Assembly: GCA_040954595.2 (NCBI GenBank)
Contig: CM082578.2
Coordinates: 9,610,001 to 9,674,000 of the forward strand
Source: Balanoglossus misakiensis
Taxonomy: Eukaryota > Hemichordata
DNA: 64,000 bases
Direction: 5' to 3'
Shown: positions 36,931 through 49,500 of the stretch, piece by piece
How the letters are laid out: each line of letters opens with the position of its first letter
Numbering within the stretch: the stretch's first letter is position 1
The notes under the pieces: generated by a model
The model's database searches: none
What the model was told of the DNA's origin: nothing
The model's input: only the letters and a program-made list of their open reading frames with translations
Made by a program: the position numbers and the translations under genes

Positions 36931-37856
36931 GCAGTTACTACGTCCTTCGTTTTATTTGCTTAAAATACCTGGTGGCGATATTCCCTGACCGGCGAGAGAA
37001 TATTTTTGGCTAAAAATATGAATTGCGATCGGGTGATTCGAGAAACAAGCTTATAAGATGTCTGCAATGCATTGTAATGCTCAAGTCTTACTTTTTTATA
37101 TTAAATATTAGAATATTAAAAATTGACAAATTCTTTCAACGTCATTCTGTCCCGGCTGCCCTGAAGGAAAAATGTATTTATTCCGAAAATCGTCGACGTC
37201 GAGCAAAGGCACACGGTTCTAGAATCACAAAATTATTGCTGTCAGGCAGGTTTGAGTCTATTGTCTTGGCACTTGAAGCCATCTGGTGTTGCGTAGCGGA
37301 GCTTCAAGTAGAAGTATATAATCGCTCGACTTGGTTTCGAATTCGCCGGCTCACTGAAACATTGAGGGCGCACATTCAATTAGACGATATGTTTGTACCC
37401 GTACCCCTGCATGTAACACTGAGTTTGTACACATTACATGTTGCATATCGCGCACCAGTACATTAAACGCACAGGCATTTGATCCGTTGTGTCGAAAGTC
37501 AAATGAAATGGCTGCACTATATACTATCCAGCACGTTAGAAAGGGGGCAGGGCAGCTGGGACTAACTTTTTGCCTGGTCGTGTCATCGTCAGGTCATCGA
37601 GCATGCTCAGTAACAGCACACATTCGTTGTGCTTGAAATCGACTTTGCTTGATACATTGTAGTTGCAAATGCGGAAATGAGGTTTAACTGGAATGATGCT
37701 GGCGTCAAATTAACGAAGTAAAATAGACATTTAGAGACAACAGTATAGGTAAGTACGCATGATTCATTAGCAGCCCTCTCATCATTTTTAAGAATCGTCA
37801 GGATCGATTTCCTGGCATATGGCACAGTCGATTGGCTCCCAGCATGGACGTCCCAG

Positions 37857-37959
37857 CTACAATCATTGCAGGTTAGCTGCAAATGTGCAATGATTGTAGC
37901 GGGTGCTGCTAGGTTGACTGTTGTGTTCTACCCTAGCAGCACCCGCTACAAACATTGCA
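37857..37959 (+). ncRNA. Long hairpin, pre-miRNA-like, with an extra repeat arm
   Basis: Positions 37886-37913 and 37932-37959 pair over 28 bp with one mismatch, leaving an 18-nt loop. This is the size and shape of a microRNA precursor. The 3' arm from 37934 reads TAGCAGCACCCGCTACAAAC, so its positions 2-8 (AGCAGCA) equal the vertebrate miR-15/16 seed. A third partner, CTACAATCATTGCA at 37857-37870, pairs perfectly with 37886-37899, so two alternative stems are possible. Near-perfect pairing also fits a palindromic transposable element or a siRNA-type hairpin. It lies about 340 bp upstream of the inferred first exon of the kelch-like gene. Confidence 0.45.
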
Positions 37960-38328
37960 GCTAGGTACAGGTCACCCTGTGTTCCCGGCGTTACACCACA
38001 CAGACCTGTAAGCAGGGCTAGTAGCTGGCTGCCGTTGTCGGCAACATGCATGTGGAGCTAGGAGCCCTCAAGCGGTAGTGGGCAGTCTATTTCATTGCAC
38101 CCCTTGACAAGTGTTTGACCGTGACCATGGCTACAGTACCGTCCGTGGACTATTGGGCGGGGATTTTAATACCATGCCAAACGTGTCCTCACTGTCGAGA
38201 TATTCGTGACTGAATCAAGATCAGTATTGCTGTATTAAATTATGCACATAATATATTGGAATGCTCATTTAACTTTAACATTGTGTGTGTTTTAAACTTC
38301 AGGATGTAACAGAGTTTTGGCCAATGTG

Positions 38329-40197
38329 ATGGAGGTCTCTTCCAGTCACGCGCCGCCCCTGCAGAACCTCTGGAAAATGTACAGAGAGAAGAGCCTGTGC
38401 GATGTGGTCTTGGTGGTGTCGGGTGTGGAGTTCCCAGCCCACAGGGTCATCCTGGCGGCGTGCAGCGACTACTTCAAGGTCATGTTCACCAGTCAGATGC
38501 GGGAACAGCACTTGGAGCGGGTGGAACTGAAGAGCGACCAGCTGACTGTGGAGGCGGTGGAGGTGCTGCTGCAGTACGCCTACGCGGCAAATCTGAGCCT
38601 GAGCCCGGAGAACGTGTTCGACGTGCTGACCGCCGCCGACCACCTGCAGGTGGTCTCGGCGGTGGAGAAGTGCTGCCAGTTCGTCGTCAGTTCGTGCCTG
38701 CGGACGCAGAAGATGCGGGTCTCCGAGTGCCTCTCTGTCACGGTGTACGCCGACAAGTACAGCCACCTGGAGTACCTGGGAGACAGCCTGAACAGTACGC
38801 TGGCTACGAACTTCGTGAAGCTGATGCAGCACCCCGAGACTTACGGGATGTTGAGTTTTGAGAGGCTGGGCGCGATCCTGGACTCGGACGACCTGAGCTG
38901 CCCGTCGGAGGTGCAGATTCTGCAGGCGGTGCTGAAGTGGCTGAGAAGCGATCCGGGCAACCGCATGCAGTACGCCACGCGCATCCTGGGCAAAGTTCGA
39001 CTGGGGTTGGTGGACAAGTACCGAGTGGCTGATCTGCTGGATGCGGAGGACCTTCAAAGTATTCCCGAGTGTCGGGAGTTGTACCACAGGGCCATGGTTT
39101 ACCATGCGTTGCCAGACAGACAGCCTGGTCCCAACGAGATGAACAGGGCCAGGGGATGCTCCATGGTGAGTTGTAGAGATGGGTTTGGATGGGTTTGCAA
39201 TAACAACATACAATATTTTATAGAGAATACTTGAGAGTGTTTTCTAACGTTTCTTCTCATCCCTTTGCAGGCATTGTTGGCAATCAACACCGTGGTCATG
39301 CAGTATTACGACAGGAACGTCATGATGTGGCTGACCATGCCCAACTTCAACAACCACTCCACCGGCAGACAGATCACCGGCTACAATCCACCAGCCGCTG
39401 CCCACCAGGGCAATTTCCTGTACGTCGCTGGCGGGAACATCCAGGGACCGACCAACGCGCTGAGCCGCTACGACATCGGGAGGAACTCGTGGGAGAACCT
39501 GGCGTCCATGAAGTCCTGTCGCTTCGCCTTCCGTCTGTGTATATTCGACGGGTACATGTACGCCGTCGGGGGCTACAGCGACTCCGGCTACCTCTCCCAC
39601 AACAACGTGGAGAGGTACTGCTTCAGGAGCGGACACTGGCAGTTCATCGCGCCGCTGGAGCAGCCGCGGTTTCACGTCGCCGTGGCCCACCACAAGGGCT
39701 ACCTGTACGCGGTCGGCGGTCAGAAGGACAAGTTCACGGCCGTCCGCGAGGTGCAGCGCTTCGACCCACGCAGCAACTCGTGGGAGAAGGCGAGTCCTAC
39801 CAAGTACCCCCACACCCAGGCGGCCGCGGTGGTCGTCGGGGGCCGGCTGTACATCGCCGGCGGGAGGACGAACGGCCCCGAGAGGAACAGCGATCTGGTC
39901 AACTGTCAACAGGTGGAGGTGTACGACGATCTCAGCGGCGCGTGGTCTGTCGTGCCGCAGACGTTCGTTCCGATGTGTAACAACCTGCCAGCCGTCGTCA
40001 TTGATGGGGAGGTGTGTTACGTGCTGAGTGGGTTCTGCTACAGGACTGGGATCAGAGCCGCCGAGGACCAGGTGTACCCCTTCGATCTGGACGACTTGCA
40101 GAGCATCACAAACTACATCAAAGGGTTGGCCGTTGTGTGTATTCCGGTAAACATAGAGAGACTGACTTCTTCTGAGTGCAGGAACAGCGAGGTGTGA
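38329..40197 (+). CDS. Kelch-like (BTB-BACK-kelch) protein
   Basis: Two exons, 38329-39165 and 39271-40197, joined in phase 0 (CCATG|gtgagt ... ttgcag|GCA), encode about 587 residues, the usual KLHL length. A BTB domain spans about 15-120 (SLCDVVLVVSGVEFPAHRVI, the typical D-V and H-R-x-x-L-A pattern). A BACK domain spans about 125-235. Five kelch blades are visible from about 300 on (LYVAGG, MYAVGG, LYAVGG, LYIAGG, CYVLSG), with a probable sixth formed partly by the first residues of exon 2. KLHL proteins act as substrate adaptors of cullin-3 ubiquitin ligases. The ATG at 38329 lies 27 nt after an acceptor (AACTTCAG at 38302), so a leader exon, or even an extended N-terminus, exists upstream; the frame stays open back to that acceptor. 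I did not assign a specific KLHL number. Confidence 0.9.
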
Positions 40198-40761
40198 CCC
40201 GATCACCACCACCTACATTTACATCTTATGGCAGCTATGTGGTATACAAGTATGAACTTTGCAGTGTGGTTGTACATTGTGGGATAAAATTCATTGTTAC
40301 ATATGGGCTTTGGTGCCACAAACTGATATATTTACCATGTGTTGTACATATAGTTTAACTCTTTCGTGACATATCAGTAGTTTGTTTTCTCTGATGAAGT
40401 CTGAAATATTTTGATGCCATATCTTGCATTGATGTGCCAAGTGCACATGACTGGAAATCAGTCTTGAGTTTGACATAACCATCATTATTTGGCTATTCAG
40501 GTGCTTCCATTTGCAAGAGGGGTAGCACTAAGACATGACATATTAGGAGTTAAGAGGTGCTAATGAGTGATGACAAGAAGTCTGACTGGCTTTGGACTCA
40601 TTTTTAATTTCATTGAGAAAACAGTCAATTTTTACCAGGCTGAGCGCAAATGTACAACATTATGTATGTATCACATAAAAGTGATAAAAAGAAAGAAAAT
40701 TGGAGTTACGACATTCATTCACTGTACTTTTACATAGCTTCATCATTATCTGACATATAAA

Positions 40762-40767
40762 AATAAA
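40762..40767 (+). terminator. Poly(A) signal of the kelch-like gene
   Basis: AATAAA lies 565 nt after the stop codon and is the first canonical signal downstream. Confidence 0.5.
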
Positions 40768-42250
40768 GGTTACTCATCAGAATGTAAATATGTTGTCCTT
40801 CTGTAGTTTGAAAGATGGTGAGTCTGTCAAATAACCATCGTTCACGTACACAACTGAGCTAGACAGAATGGCATGATGGCACTACACTGGTGTCAGCTTG
40901 CCGTGAAAATGGGAAGTACATGTGTACATGTATGTCCACTCCTGCATGTTGACTGAAAGTCACACTGCAGTTGTACACGTGTAGAAAGATTAATGTGAAC
41001 AACCCTTCAGGTGTCATTGTGGAAATGAAGACAGAGATTCCTCATTTGGATACACCTACATGTAAAATGTGAAAAATGCCCTAATATGGAGAGGGAATTT
41101 ATGGGAACAACATTTTCAGACCAAACAGCAGGCCTTTGTGCGAATGAATATTCATGTCCTTACAAGAACAGACAGTCGCAGCTCGCTATGTCTGGCAGCG
41201 CGTCCTCTCAGCCTTCGAATGCAGGCCCAGCGCGCCGGCGCAGTGCACACTGGGGTCCAGTATCTACAAATCTACACTGCTGAAATACATTCAGTGAATG
41301 GTGAACAAAAACTCCAACAATTCTATTTTACAATGATACCGGTGTTCATTCGAGTTGTAGTTGTTCATTTTAACTTTTAACACTGTAAACATTCCATAAA
41401 AAAAACCTATTTCACACAAGTAAAATGAATCACTGATCAGAAGATGGTCACATGATTACGATGTAAAAGAAAAGAAAAGAAAATGCACGAATGACCATTC
41501 TGAGACCTTGTTGCACCTTGTTGACGCATATGAACGTTCAATGCCCAATCACCACCTGATCTGGCCAGTCAGTTGAATTTATATACAATGTAGTGCCTAA
41601 CTACAGTGGACAAGTAATGCTTCAAAGATTGGCAGAAAACTCGGCTAAAAGACGAGTCTCGATGCTGTGTTTACATTTATCAAGGCTTGGTGATTGGCGT
41701 ATTTCCATGGGAACGACGTTGCAGGTGATGGAAGCAGAGTTTGAGGTACTGTATGCTTTGCCACAATTGAATGAGAAAATCCATGAAATTCAGTCATTTT
41801 ATCAGTTTGTCCAAATGACCCCTGATTCTCAAGCATTTAGCATTTGGAGTCATTCGTAAATCTGCTTTGACAGATTTTATATGTTTGATAGTATGGCGAG
41901 CAGTCACCCCATGAAGTATAATTACTCATTAAACAGTGATTTCACGAAATCAAATCAGCCTTTGCCATTTAGACTATCTCTGCACGTAGGACTACGTCTT
42001 AAAATCTGGAAATTCCTAATCCGCGCTTCTTGAAATACTGTGTTGTTGTTTTTCCTTATAATGTAATGTAATGTAATGTATGTGTGAAAACAGTTACATA
42101 CGTAAAATACAGCTGAAATTGGAAGCCATAGTCACGAAATAAATGTCTGCACCATAATTCGAAGACAAGAAATTGGCATAAGACAACAATGGCACTGTCT
42201 GTGATTGGAAACTGGAAAACGAAACTGTACATGTCATCTGCCAATGACCT
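40768..42250. other. Convergent intergenic region
   Basis: Lies between the 3' ends of the kelch-like gene (plus) and BORCS6 (minus). No gene recognised. Part is probably BORCS6 3' untranslated region, although no clear minus-strand AATAAA was found. A short (ATGTA)n run sits at 42060-42080. Confidence 0.45.
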
Positions 42251-45200
42251 TCACTTGAATTGTGCTTCCAGCTGGTCTAGCCTCCTCTTGATCTCTTTGC
42301 TGAGGGAAAGTGTGTTAAGAAAAATCAATTAAGTCGTCTGTCTTAAGAAATGGTAAATCAGGAGTGTGAATCTGAGCAAATGTTACTTTTTATGTTTTCA
42401 AACTATGTCGTTTTTCGCTATTTAGGTTTTAGACCCTAGAGAAGGCCTGTGTATGCTTGAAATGTTGGTAATGAAGATTTTTTTAACCATTGTTTCTTTG
42501 AACTTAACTTCTTATCTCAAGTCAATGTCTCAATCAAGCCACTGCATTTGCCAATTTTAGTTGTTTAACTGCTGATGGCACAGACCAACAAATGCTGTGT
42601 TAATGAATCAACGGTAAAGGTGTTACTGCTAATGTGTACATCCCTCTATGATGAGAGAACTGGTCACATCTCAGTCAAAGGATACATTTGTGTGGAAAGA
42701 TGATACACCGGTTGCATGTTCTTGTTCAGCTCCTCACATTTGGCAATCAGCGAGTACATGGACTGCAAAGGAGAAGTTGAGACGCACTTGTGAAGGACTG
42801 GCATGTAAAGCGAAGACTGCATGGTGGAAAAATACTCATGTAGAGGCATGTAGTGAAAGCCTTGCCATTGACAAGGAATAATGCTCACACACAGATCATA
42901 GTAGCATTCTTAACACATTTCTTTACAGATGAGGAGTTCTTTAGAATGAGATACAGACCTTGACACTGCTGTCAACTGTTTCACCCATCCTGTCAACAGA
43001 GTCTCTGTGAGTTTGCATGTACCCGACACTGATGGCAGACATCTGAAAAGGACAGGGACACAAGTATCATCAGAGATCAGCATGTATCTTCAGTGGTACT
43101 TGCATCAAACTTTCTAATTTTTGTAATAATGTTGTCAAAGGAATTCCTACAATATTTCCAGTAACTGTACACCTATTCTTCAAACATAACACATTTAATT
43201 GAAATTTGTCAATCCCATACTCTTTGTAATCAGGAATGTCAGAAACTGAGTTACCATACCAGGAGGGGCAGGAAGGTATTTCCAGCCATATAAATGCATA
43301 CTAGGGTGAGCAACATGAACTTACATTGTGTAATGTTCCCTTGAGGTTACCCAGCATCAGGTCTACATTGTCAGCAACTCTGGTGGCTTGTTTTTCTAAA
43401 TCTTCAATGATGGTTGGGTCTATCTTAGGAATTGCACTTTCATCTGGTGTAAATTTTGGCTGCACCAAAGGTTTTGACAGCTCTGGGCCTAGGAAGACAA
43501 AGAAAAATAGTATGTTAAAATAATATAAATATATGTACAAAACTGCACTAAAATAATGATATCTAGAAACATTCCACCGTCATGTCTACTCTTGATAACT
43601 TTGTAATGTAACTGTAGATGCTGTTGTATGTCATTTTGACAACTGCACATCCTGTCATCCAAACAGGGATGAGTTCATAAATAGCCTTACGTTTTTACCA
43701 AGATGATGAATACACAACTTTAAAGTTCCTGTCTTTGAATTTTTTACCAGAATATCTGTAGTCAGGGATGTAGAAAGATTGTGTTACAGGTGGCAAAAAT
43801 GTAAACTAGCAGTTACAAGTAACATTTCTACAATATTGTGCATTAATTTTGTTTTTGATGGCAGCCAACTATTTTCTACATCCCCGACCATGATGAAACA
43901 GTGCAATCTCTTTTTCAGTATTAGTGTCTTACAGTATATAGTATCCAATACTCAATGCCATCAAGGTTTCACTGACTGGCCTGAGCATGAAAATTCCACT
44001 GATCTCAAACCAAAGTACAATCACTTAAAAAGAAAACTTGACAACCAAACTCTCCGTTTCCTTTCTAGAAATTAATGATATCAGATTGATAATTTGCATA
44101 ACATTGTAATTGTCATGATGATGAGTTTCTACAGTTTTCTTAAAATTTAAAGGTATCACTATCAGTTGATGATAACTTTAAGTTTATACTCAATTGCTCT
44201 GGATAGAATCCTATTGTCTGATTTTGCTCTGTGATCAGATACATCTGAGTTCAGAATGGAATATTCATTTACTCAGTATTGAACCAGTTCTTGCTATAAT
44301 TGAGAAACACAGTCAGCAAGTTTTTTAGTAAAAAGCTCAGTGAAATAAGGGTTAGAAACAAGGGGATAAGCAGGCAAATGCTACCACATGAAACAGTTAT
44401 AGGGTAAGTTTTAAGCTGGTCAAAGAACTAAAGGATCTGCATGTTTTTCTTCTATTCTACGTGTAGAAGTCAGTAGAAGACTGCAAGGATACAGTCAGTA
44501 TTAGTAAAGCACTGGATTTCACTCATCAAAACCTTTCAAAATGCACCAATGGGTATTCCCGAAGACATTCTTTTTGGCAAAAAAAAAATAGACATGGATT
44601 ATTGAAATGGGCATAATGCATGTGCAATTAGCATGGAATGGTTCATTTAACTTTTTAGTGGCATTTTTTTTCTCAGTACAGTTCATCGTCTTAAATGAAA
44701 AAAATGGTTGCATATTGCCAGCATCATCAATGTCAAATGCACAAAAATTGTTATAATTTACAAAAGCATCAGCAGTTTCCAAAATACCGGAAAATAAAAT
44801 AGTGTTGACAAACTTTATTAAGGCATATCAGCTTTGGTAGTCGCACTATGTCTTGTTGAAGACAGCAGCAACAAAATTTGAGTAAATGACAGCATATACA
44901 GATCCTAAAAAAACTTTTGCATTGTTTAAAGTCCCATATTTGTTGACAATATACTTTGTCTGTGCATGGAACTCTTCATTGGGAAACAAAAGTTCACCTG
45001 TGCCTAACATATGCCTCCTCTTGGAGCTACCACAGATGATGCCCCTTATAGTCTTCAAGAATGCCCATGTGTGTGATGAGTTTTTGTTTCATATGGTTAC
45101 TTTAGTCCACTAATGGGAAGCTTGAGTTGAGCAAAGACAGCATTTGTGTATGAAATGAAGGTAGCTTTGATAGGATATCCAAGCTGGGATTAGTGAAAAA

Positions 45201-46055
45201 AACTAGCCCGCCACCAAAAACCACTATCGACCAAGCTACTCAACTGTATCACATCATGCTAGGCTTACCACTGTACTTCTTAGAGCTAAAACTCTGTCGA
45301 ATTTTCTCTTCTAAGTTATCTGCTATAAAGGAGACCATGTCACCCTCCCGTATAACAGTGCCATGCAATGGTAGTGACCCTGCTGCAGACCCACAAGGGT
45401 CCTCTCTATCTCGCCACTCACCACCGCTGCTCGCTTCCCCAGTCGTCGACACATTCTCACATGTGTCCTTCGAGGTGTCTGCTGTCTGACTTTCAACTGC
45501 AGACTGCTTTTCATTGGGAGGTGTACTGACTTTTTCAATATCTTCATTTGTTTCACTTTCTTTTGTCGAGTCCTGGTGGGACAAATTCTGTTCGAGGTCC
45601 TCTTGCGCACAATTTGAAACATTACCTACAGTATTTTCATCCGTTTCGTGGGAGTTATTATCAACACCGTTGTTTTCAATGCTAGGTTCACTGTTTACAA
45701 ACACTTCCGCATGATCTGTGGTGGGCGGGGCACCCATTGAATTTGAAAGCCCATTTTCACTGCCCTGTCCGTCTGTCCCCGGTTGGTTTTCACTCAGGCG
45801 TTCTGCCTCCTCCAGTTCTTCCATTAACGTTCTTGCATTTCGCTCACATGGCATCCCACCTGTATCTGTAACCTGGTCACCATTTCCCTCTGGACTAGAC
45901 TCGAACCCATTGTCGACAGCATCATATTCTTGATCTTGTTCAGCATCATCAACATCGCCATTGCAGTCCCCGTTCATCACTGGTAACATATCCGCCCCGT
46001 TCTGTTCATTCGATGGAGTTTCTTGCTGTTGTTCGTTCCGTGTTACGTCCTCCAT
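42251..46055 (-). CDS. BORCS6: BLOC-1-related complex subunit 6 (lyspersin)
   Basis: Five minus-strand exons are inferred: 46055-45269, 43488-43325, 43042-42959, 42762-42686 and 42299-42251, giving 386 residues. The first 260 residues are acidic, Asn/Glu/Ser-rich and probably disordered. The conserved C-terminal part contains EKQATRVADNVDLMLGNLKG, AISVGYMQTHRDSVD, IAKCEELNKNMQPV and a short helix ending LDQLEAQFK. These match human BORCS6 in order. The protein belongs to BORC, the lysosomal-membrane complex that recruits ARL8 and drives kinesin-dependent lysosome movement. Phases are 1, 0, 0, 2. The last intron is U12-type; a conventional donor at 42708 would break the reading frame, whereas the U12 site restores the family's C-terminus. 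It is head-to-head with NOL9. Confidence 0.88.
42300..42685 (-). other. U12-type (minor spliceosome) intron in BORCS6
   Basis: The donor reads AT|GTATCCTTTG, the U12 consensus. The branch region reads TTTCTTAAC, one mismatch from TTCCTTAAC, with the branch A at 42315, about 16 nt before the acceptor CCCTCAG|C. This spacing is typical of U12 introns. Splicing here joins codon AT|C (Ile) and restores alignment with the human C-terminus. Confidence 0.85.
43761..43888. mobile_element. MITE-like element in BORCS6 intron 1
   Basis: GTCAGGGATGTAGAAA at 43761-43776 is matched by TTTCTACATCCCCGAC at 43873-43888, a 16-bp terminal inverted repeat with one mismatch. The 128-bp block is AT-rich and non-coding. 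No clear target-site duplication was found. Confidence 0.55.
44147..44181. repeat. Short palindrome with TTAA ends
   Basis: TTAAAGGTATCA at the left pairs with TGATAACTTTAA at the right (11 of 12), with an 11-nt loop. It lies in BORCS6 intron 1. It may be a remnant of the TTAA-ended element family. Confidence 0.4.
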
Positions 46056-46525
46056 GGGTGATAAATTTTGGAAACGACCATAAAATACTTATCCGTTTGG
46101 CGTGTTTTTAAATTCAAGGCAAGGGAGACGGGAAAATGTGAAAATTCCGAGTCGCCATCTCATCATTTACAATTTCGTCGCCATTTTGCAAAATTCTGAC
46201 CTGCGCAATGCGAGCCTTTTCACGGCGTAGGAAAGACAAAATAAAAACTTGGCTAAATAGTATGCGTGTTTAGAAAATTATCATTTTTAATGAAAGTTAA
46301 ATAATAACTTTCTGACATTGTCGTTTATGGTAACTTTAATGGAAACTCGAGTGCATTTAATTGTTAATGAACTATCTTCTTGTACTGACATTGCGGATTG
46401 ATACCATTATGAGGTGTTGCAAGTCACGCTGAGGTCATGACCTTTTCAGCACATGTCACCAGAGTTCACATGCTGCCATGCGAAGTGTGCAGACTGTTCA
46501 GATGTACAACAAGTGATTGATCAAA
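46056..46525. promoter_or_regulatory. Putative bidirectional promoter between BORCS6 and NOL9
   Basis: The two start codons are divergent and 470 bp apart. No TATA box is visible. Two CGCCAT motifs (GTCGCCATCT at 46151 and GTCGCCATTTTG at 46177) match the YY1 core common in housekeeping promoters, and both are near the BORCS6 side. Confidence 0.55.
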
Positions 46526-49500
46526 ATGCCACGGAAGACGAAACACAAGAAAAGACATGATGATACAAGGCAAGTGATAGGTACTCTTTTAGTCAACGAA
46601 CACATCGTGGTTTGATTTATAGCCAAAGCTCAGTGATCACTGTAAGTTATTTACATCAATAAGTGTGTCTGCTTTGTAGACATGTAGACATCATTAAAAT
46701 TTCTTGTACAACTTAAAAAAAACAGCATCACATCCTCTTTTTTGTCTGCAGGGGGGATTCTGGAAAGAAAGATTGCCCAAGTCATGCCAAGAAATCTAAG
46801 AGGGATGACTGTGTGAAACCACAAGATGCTGAAGTTTTCATTGTGGATATGCATTCAAGTGATGCTGACACACACCAAGGCGACCTTCAGACGAGTGGAA
46901 AAGATGATTCGTGGCAAAAACTGCCAAAGGAAGAATCGAGAAAACAGCCTCGACAGGAAAGAAATTTGAAATATAAACAGTTAAAGCGGAATAAATCAGA
47001 TGATGATGCTTTGAGGACTTCTGACAGAAAAGAAGAGAATGCAGGAAGAACTCGATCAGAAACAGAGGAATCATTCAGAAAACCAGAGATTGAGTCGAGA
47101 GACTCAACAAGTCGCTATAGATCAAAAACAAGTTCTGGAGGTGATGCTGACGGCGAAAGAAGTCCCCCCTCAAGAAGGGGTCAGAGTTCACCAAGAAGTG
47201 ACTCGGACACTGGAGGCCGTAAGGGAGAGCAGAGGAATACCTCCAAAGATGTTGATAGCAGTTGTTTGAACCAAGATGCAAGCAACAGGAGAACTCCTCC
47301 CTCCAGAGGTCAGAGTTCAAGAAGGGATGCTGGAGACAGTCGTTTTCAGGGAGGACGTAATTCACCATGGAATCAGTCGAATAGAAGAGAAGTCAGTGAA
47401 GCAGACTTGAGTGGACTGAGGTAAAATGGCGAATTTAAGATGTACTAGTACATACTGGGCACTAAAACATCGCACTAACTTCTACATGTACCACATTTCA
47501 GTATTTTACCAGATATTTCCAGAAGTTCTGCATCAACCAGCATATGGTATTTTTAACCTATAATAGCTGATGTTTCCATTGTAGTATAGGAAAGTTGCAG
47601 GCAGATGATGGGGGACTGCTAGAGTCTGTCAACTTCCATTTTCAGCGAAGTTATTTTTTTGTCATATACAAAGATTCTTTCTGTCTGTAGTTTGGCAAGA
47701 TTTCAAACACATCCCTTCTAAACCTTGTCAATGTTGCCATCCTCAGGTTTTACGAAACAGACCGACCCAATCAGTGCCTTGCAGTGCTGCAGTATCCGAC
47801 CGAATTCCATTTCTATGGAAAGGTCTCAGCGGAAGTCATCCAGGGCTGTGTTGAAATCTTGGGGTACAGGATCTCGCCCGGAGAGAGCTTTCCGGTATTC
47901 TCTCCGTGCAGCACCTCGGCCATGGTGATGAGAGCAGTCAAGTCAAGTTCAGACGTGCCTCTGGAGAAATTACGAGAGACTCTGCAATCTGTGTTTGCCG
48001 ACAGTGGCTTGGCAAAGAATGTTGACCGTGTTATGGACCAGTGTAAGAAACACACAGCCGTTGTATTACTGAAAGCAGTTGAATGCAATGCCGTGGACTA
48101 TGTCACCAGCTTTGAGTATTACCACGATTTATTTGACAGGGGTACCACACCATTCAGGGTAAGATTGAATACAATTGAATACTTTATACCCAGTTGGAAA
48201 GCTTCTGAATATTTTTGCAATGTGCCAATTACTTTCACAACATGGTCCACCTTTGACCCTATCAAGAACTGATGCAGCAGAAGTGAATTGTGGGGAAAAT
48301 AAAGATCGGTTAATGGTAACCAATTTCTTTCTGCCAATGATACTCTGAAAACCAAACCAATCCATGTCCTTTTTCTCCAACAGAATAACACTGCTGCTAA
48401 TCTCCAGGTGGCATCGTCCATCGGTCTTCACGTGCTCACTGAAGTAGGCAACAGAACCATGGATATAAGTTGGGATATGCGCCGTGTGACAGAAAGTGTT
48501 TTGAAGCACCCAGCACAGCCTCCGGTTATACTGGTGTGTGGAGGAAAGAATGTTGGCAAATCCACCTTCTGTAGATACCTCATCAATTCATTCTTGGACA
48601 AGTAAGTTATTGCTGTGAATGTTAAGAAAACTTGAGGTTGAATTTGGCTTGTAATGCCAATTTACTTCAACCTGACAAAATGTAGCAAAGGCCTGAGCAG
48701 CGTTCTCATGCTTATGACATACAATCATTTTGCCATAAGTAAAGAGCGGTGGCTATAGTTGCTTTGATTACTCTGGGGAGATCACTGAATAAGCGACTGT
48801 AGAATCTGATATGTGGCACTTTTATATTGCATTATCACAGACAGATTAGTGTTGGATTTTTGGAAGGTGATATCGGCCAGACTGAATTTACGCCATCAAG
48901 TGTCATTTCACTGACTGAAGTAACAGAACCATTACTCGGTAAGTTGAGCTAGGTGACAGAACCTTAAATGCACTATTACTCGGTAAACTACTGGAACTTG
49001 ATAATAATGTGTTGAAATCTGCCTTGATATATTTATTCAGCTCATTCATGCTCTTACTTCTTTTTCAGGTCCACCATTCTCACATGTAACTGAACCCAAA
49101 TTGTAAGTCTTTACTTCTTTATATCATTCCATGGCATTTTCTTTGTTATCTCTTTTCATAATATGCATTAATAGATGGTTTTCATTTTAACTTGTCTTAT
49201 TTCCATGGTTACAGCATGAGTTTCCTTGGTGATCTGAGTCCCCGAGATGATCCTAAGAGATACATAGAGACTTTTAACTACGTGTTTGAGTCTTACGACA
49301 GAAGTTGTGAAAAGCCGCTGATAGTGAATACTATGGGATGGAATAAAGGTAAATTAAAATCATAGAAGTGCTCGTGTACAGCAGACATTACATGTCTGAT
49401 GATTTCTGTATTGTAAGAATGCCAAGATCCAGATTCAAATGGAAAAAAAAAAAAAAAATTGTCTGTTACCTCAAACTTTTCAAATACCGGTGATGACAAA

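Larger units (their letters stand above)
35252..37856. other. Intergenic region between FABP and the hairpin locus
   Basis: No recognisable gene. A 147-codon plus-strand frame at 37023-37466 has no family resemblance and AT-rich codons. The region contains two diverged copies of an AT-rich block, listed separately. Confidence 0.45.

Noticed and set aside
37023-37466. Plus-strand 147-codon frame
   Set aside because: AT-rich codons, no family resemblance, and it lies downstream of a non-coding duplicated block.
38299-40212. Minus-strand frames of 304 and 322 codons opposite the kelch-like exons
   Set aside because: They mirror the high-GC BTB, BACK and kelch coding sequence, which is clearly homologous on the plus strand.
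42708-42709. Conventional donor CCG|GTGTAT for BORCS6 exon 4
   Set aside because: It would put the last exon out of frame with the conserved C-terminus; the U12-type donor at 42685 fits both sequence and phase.
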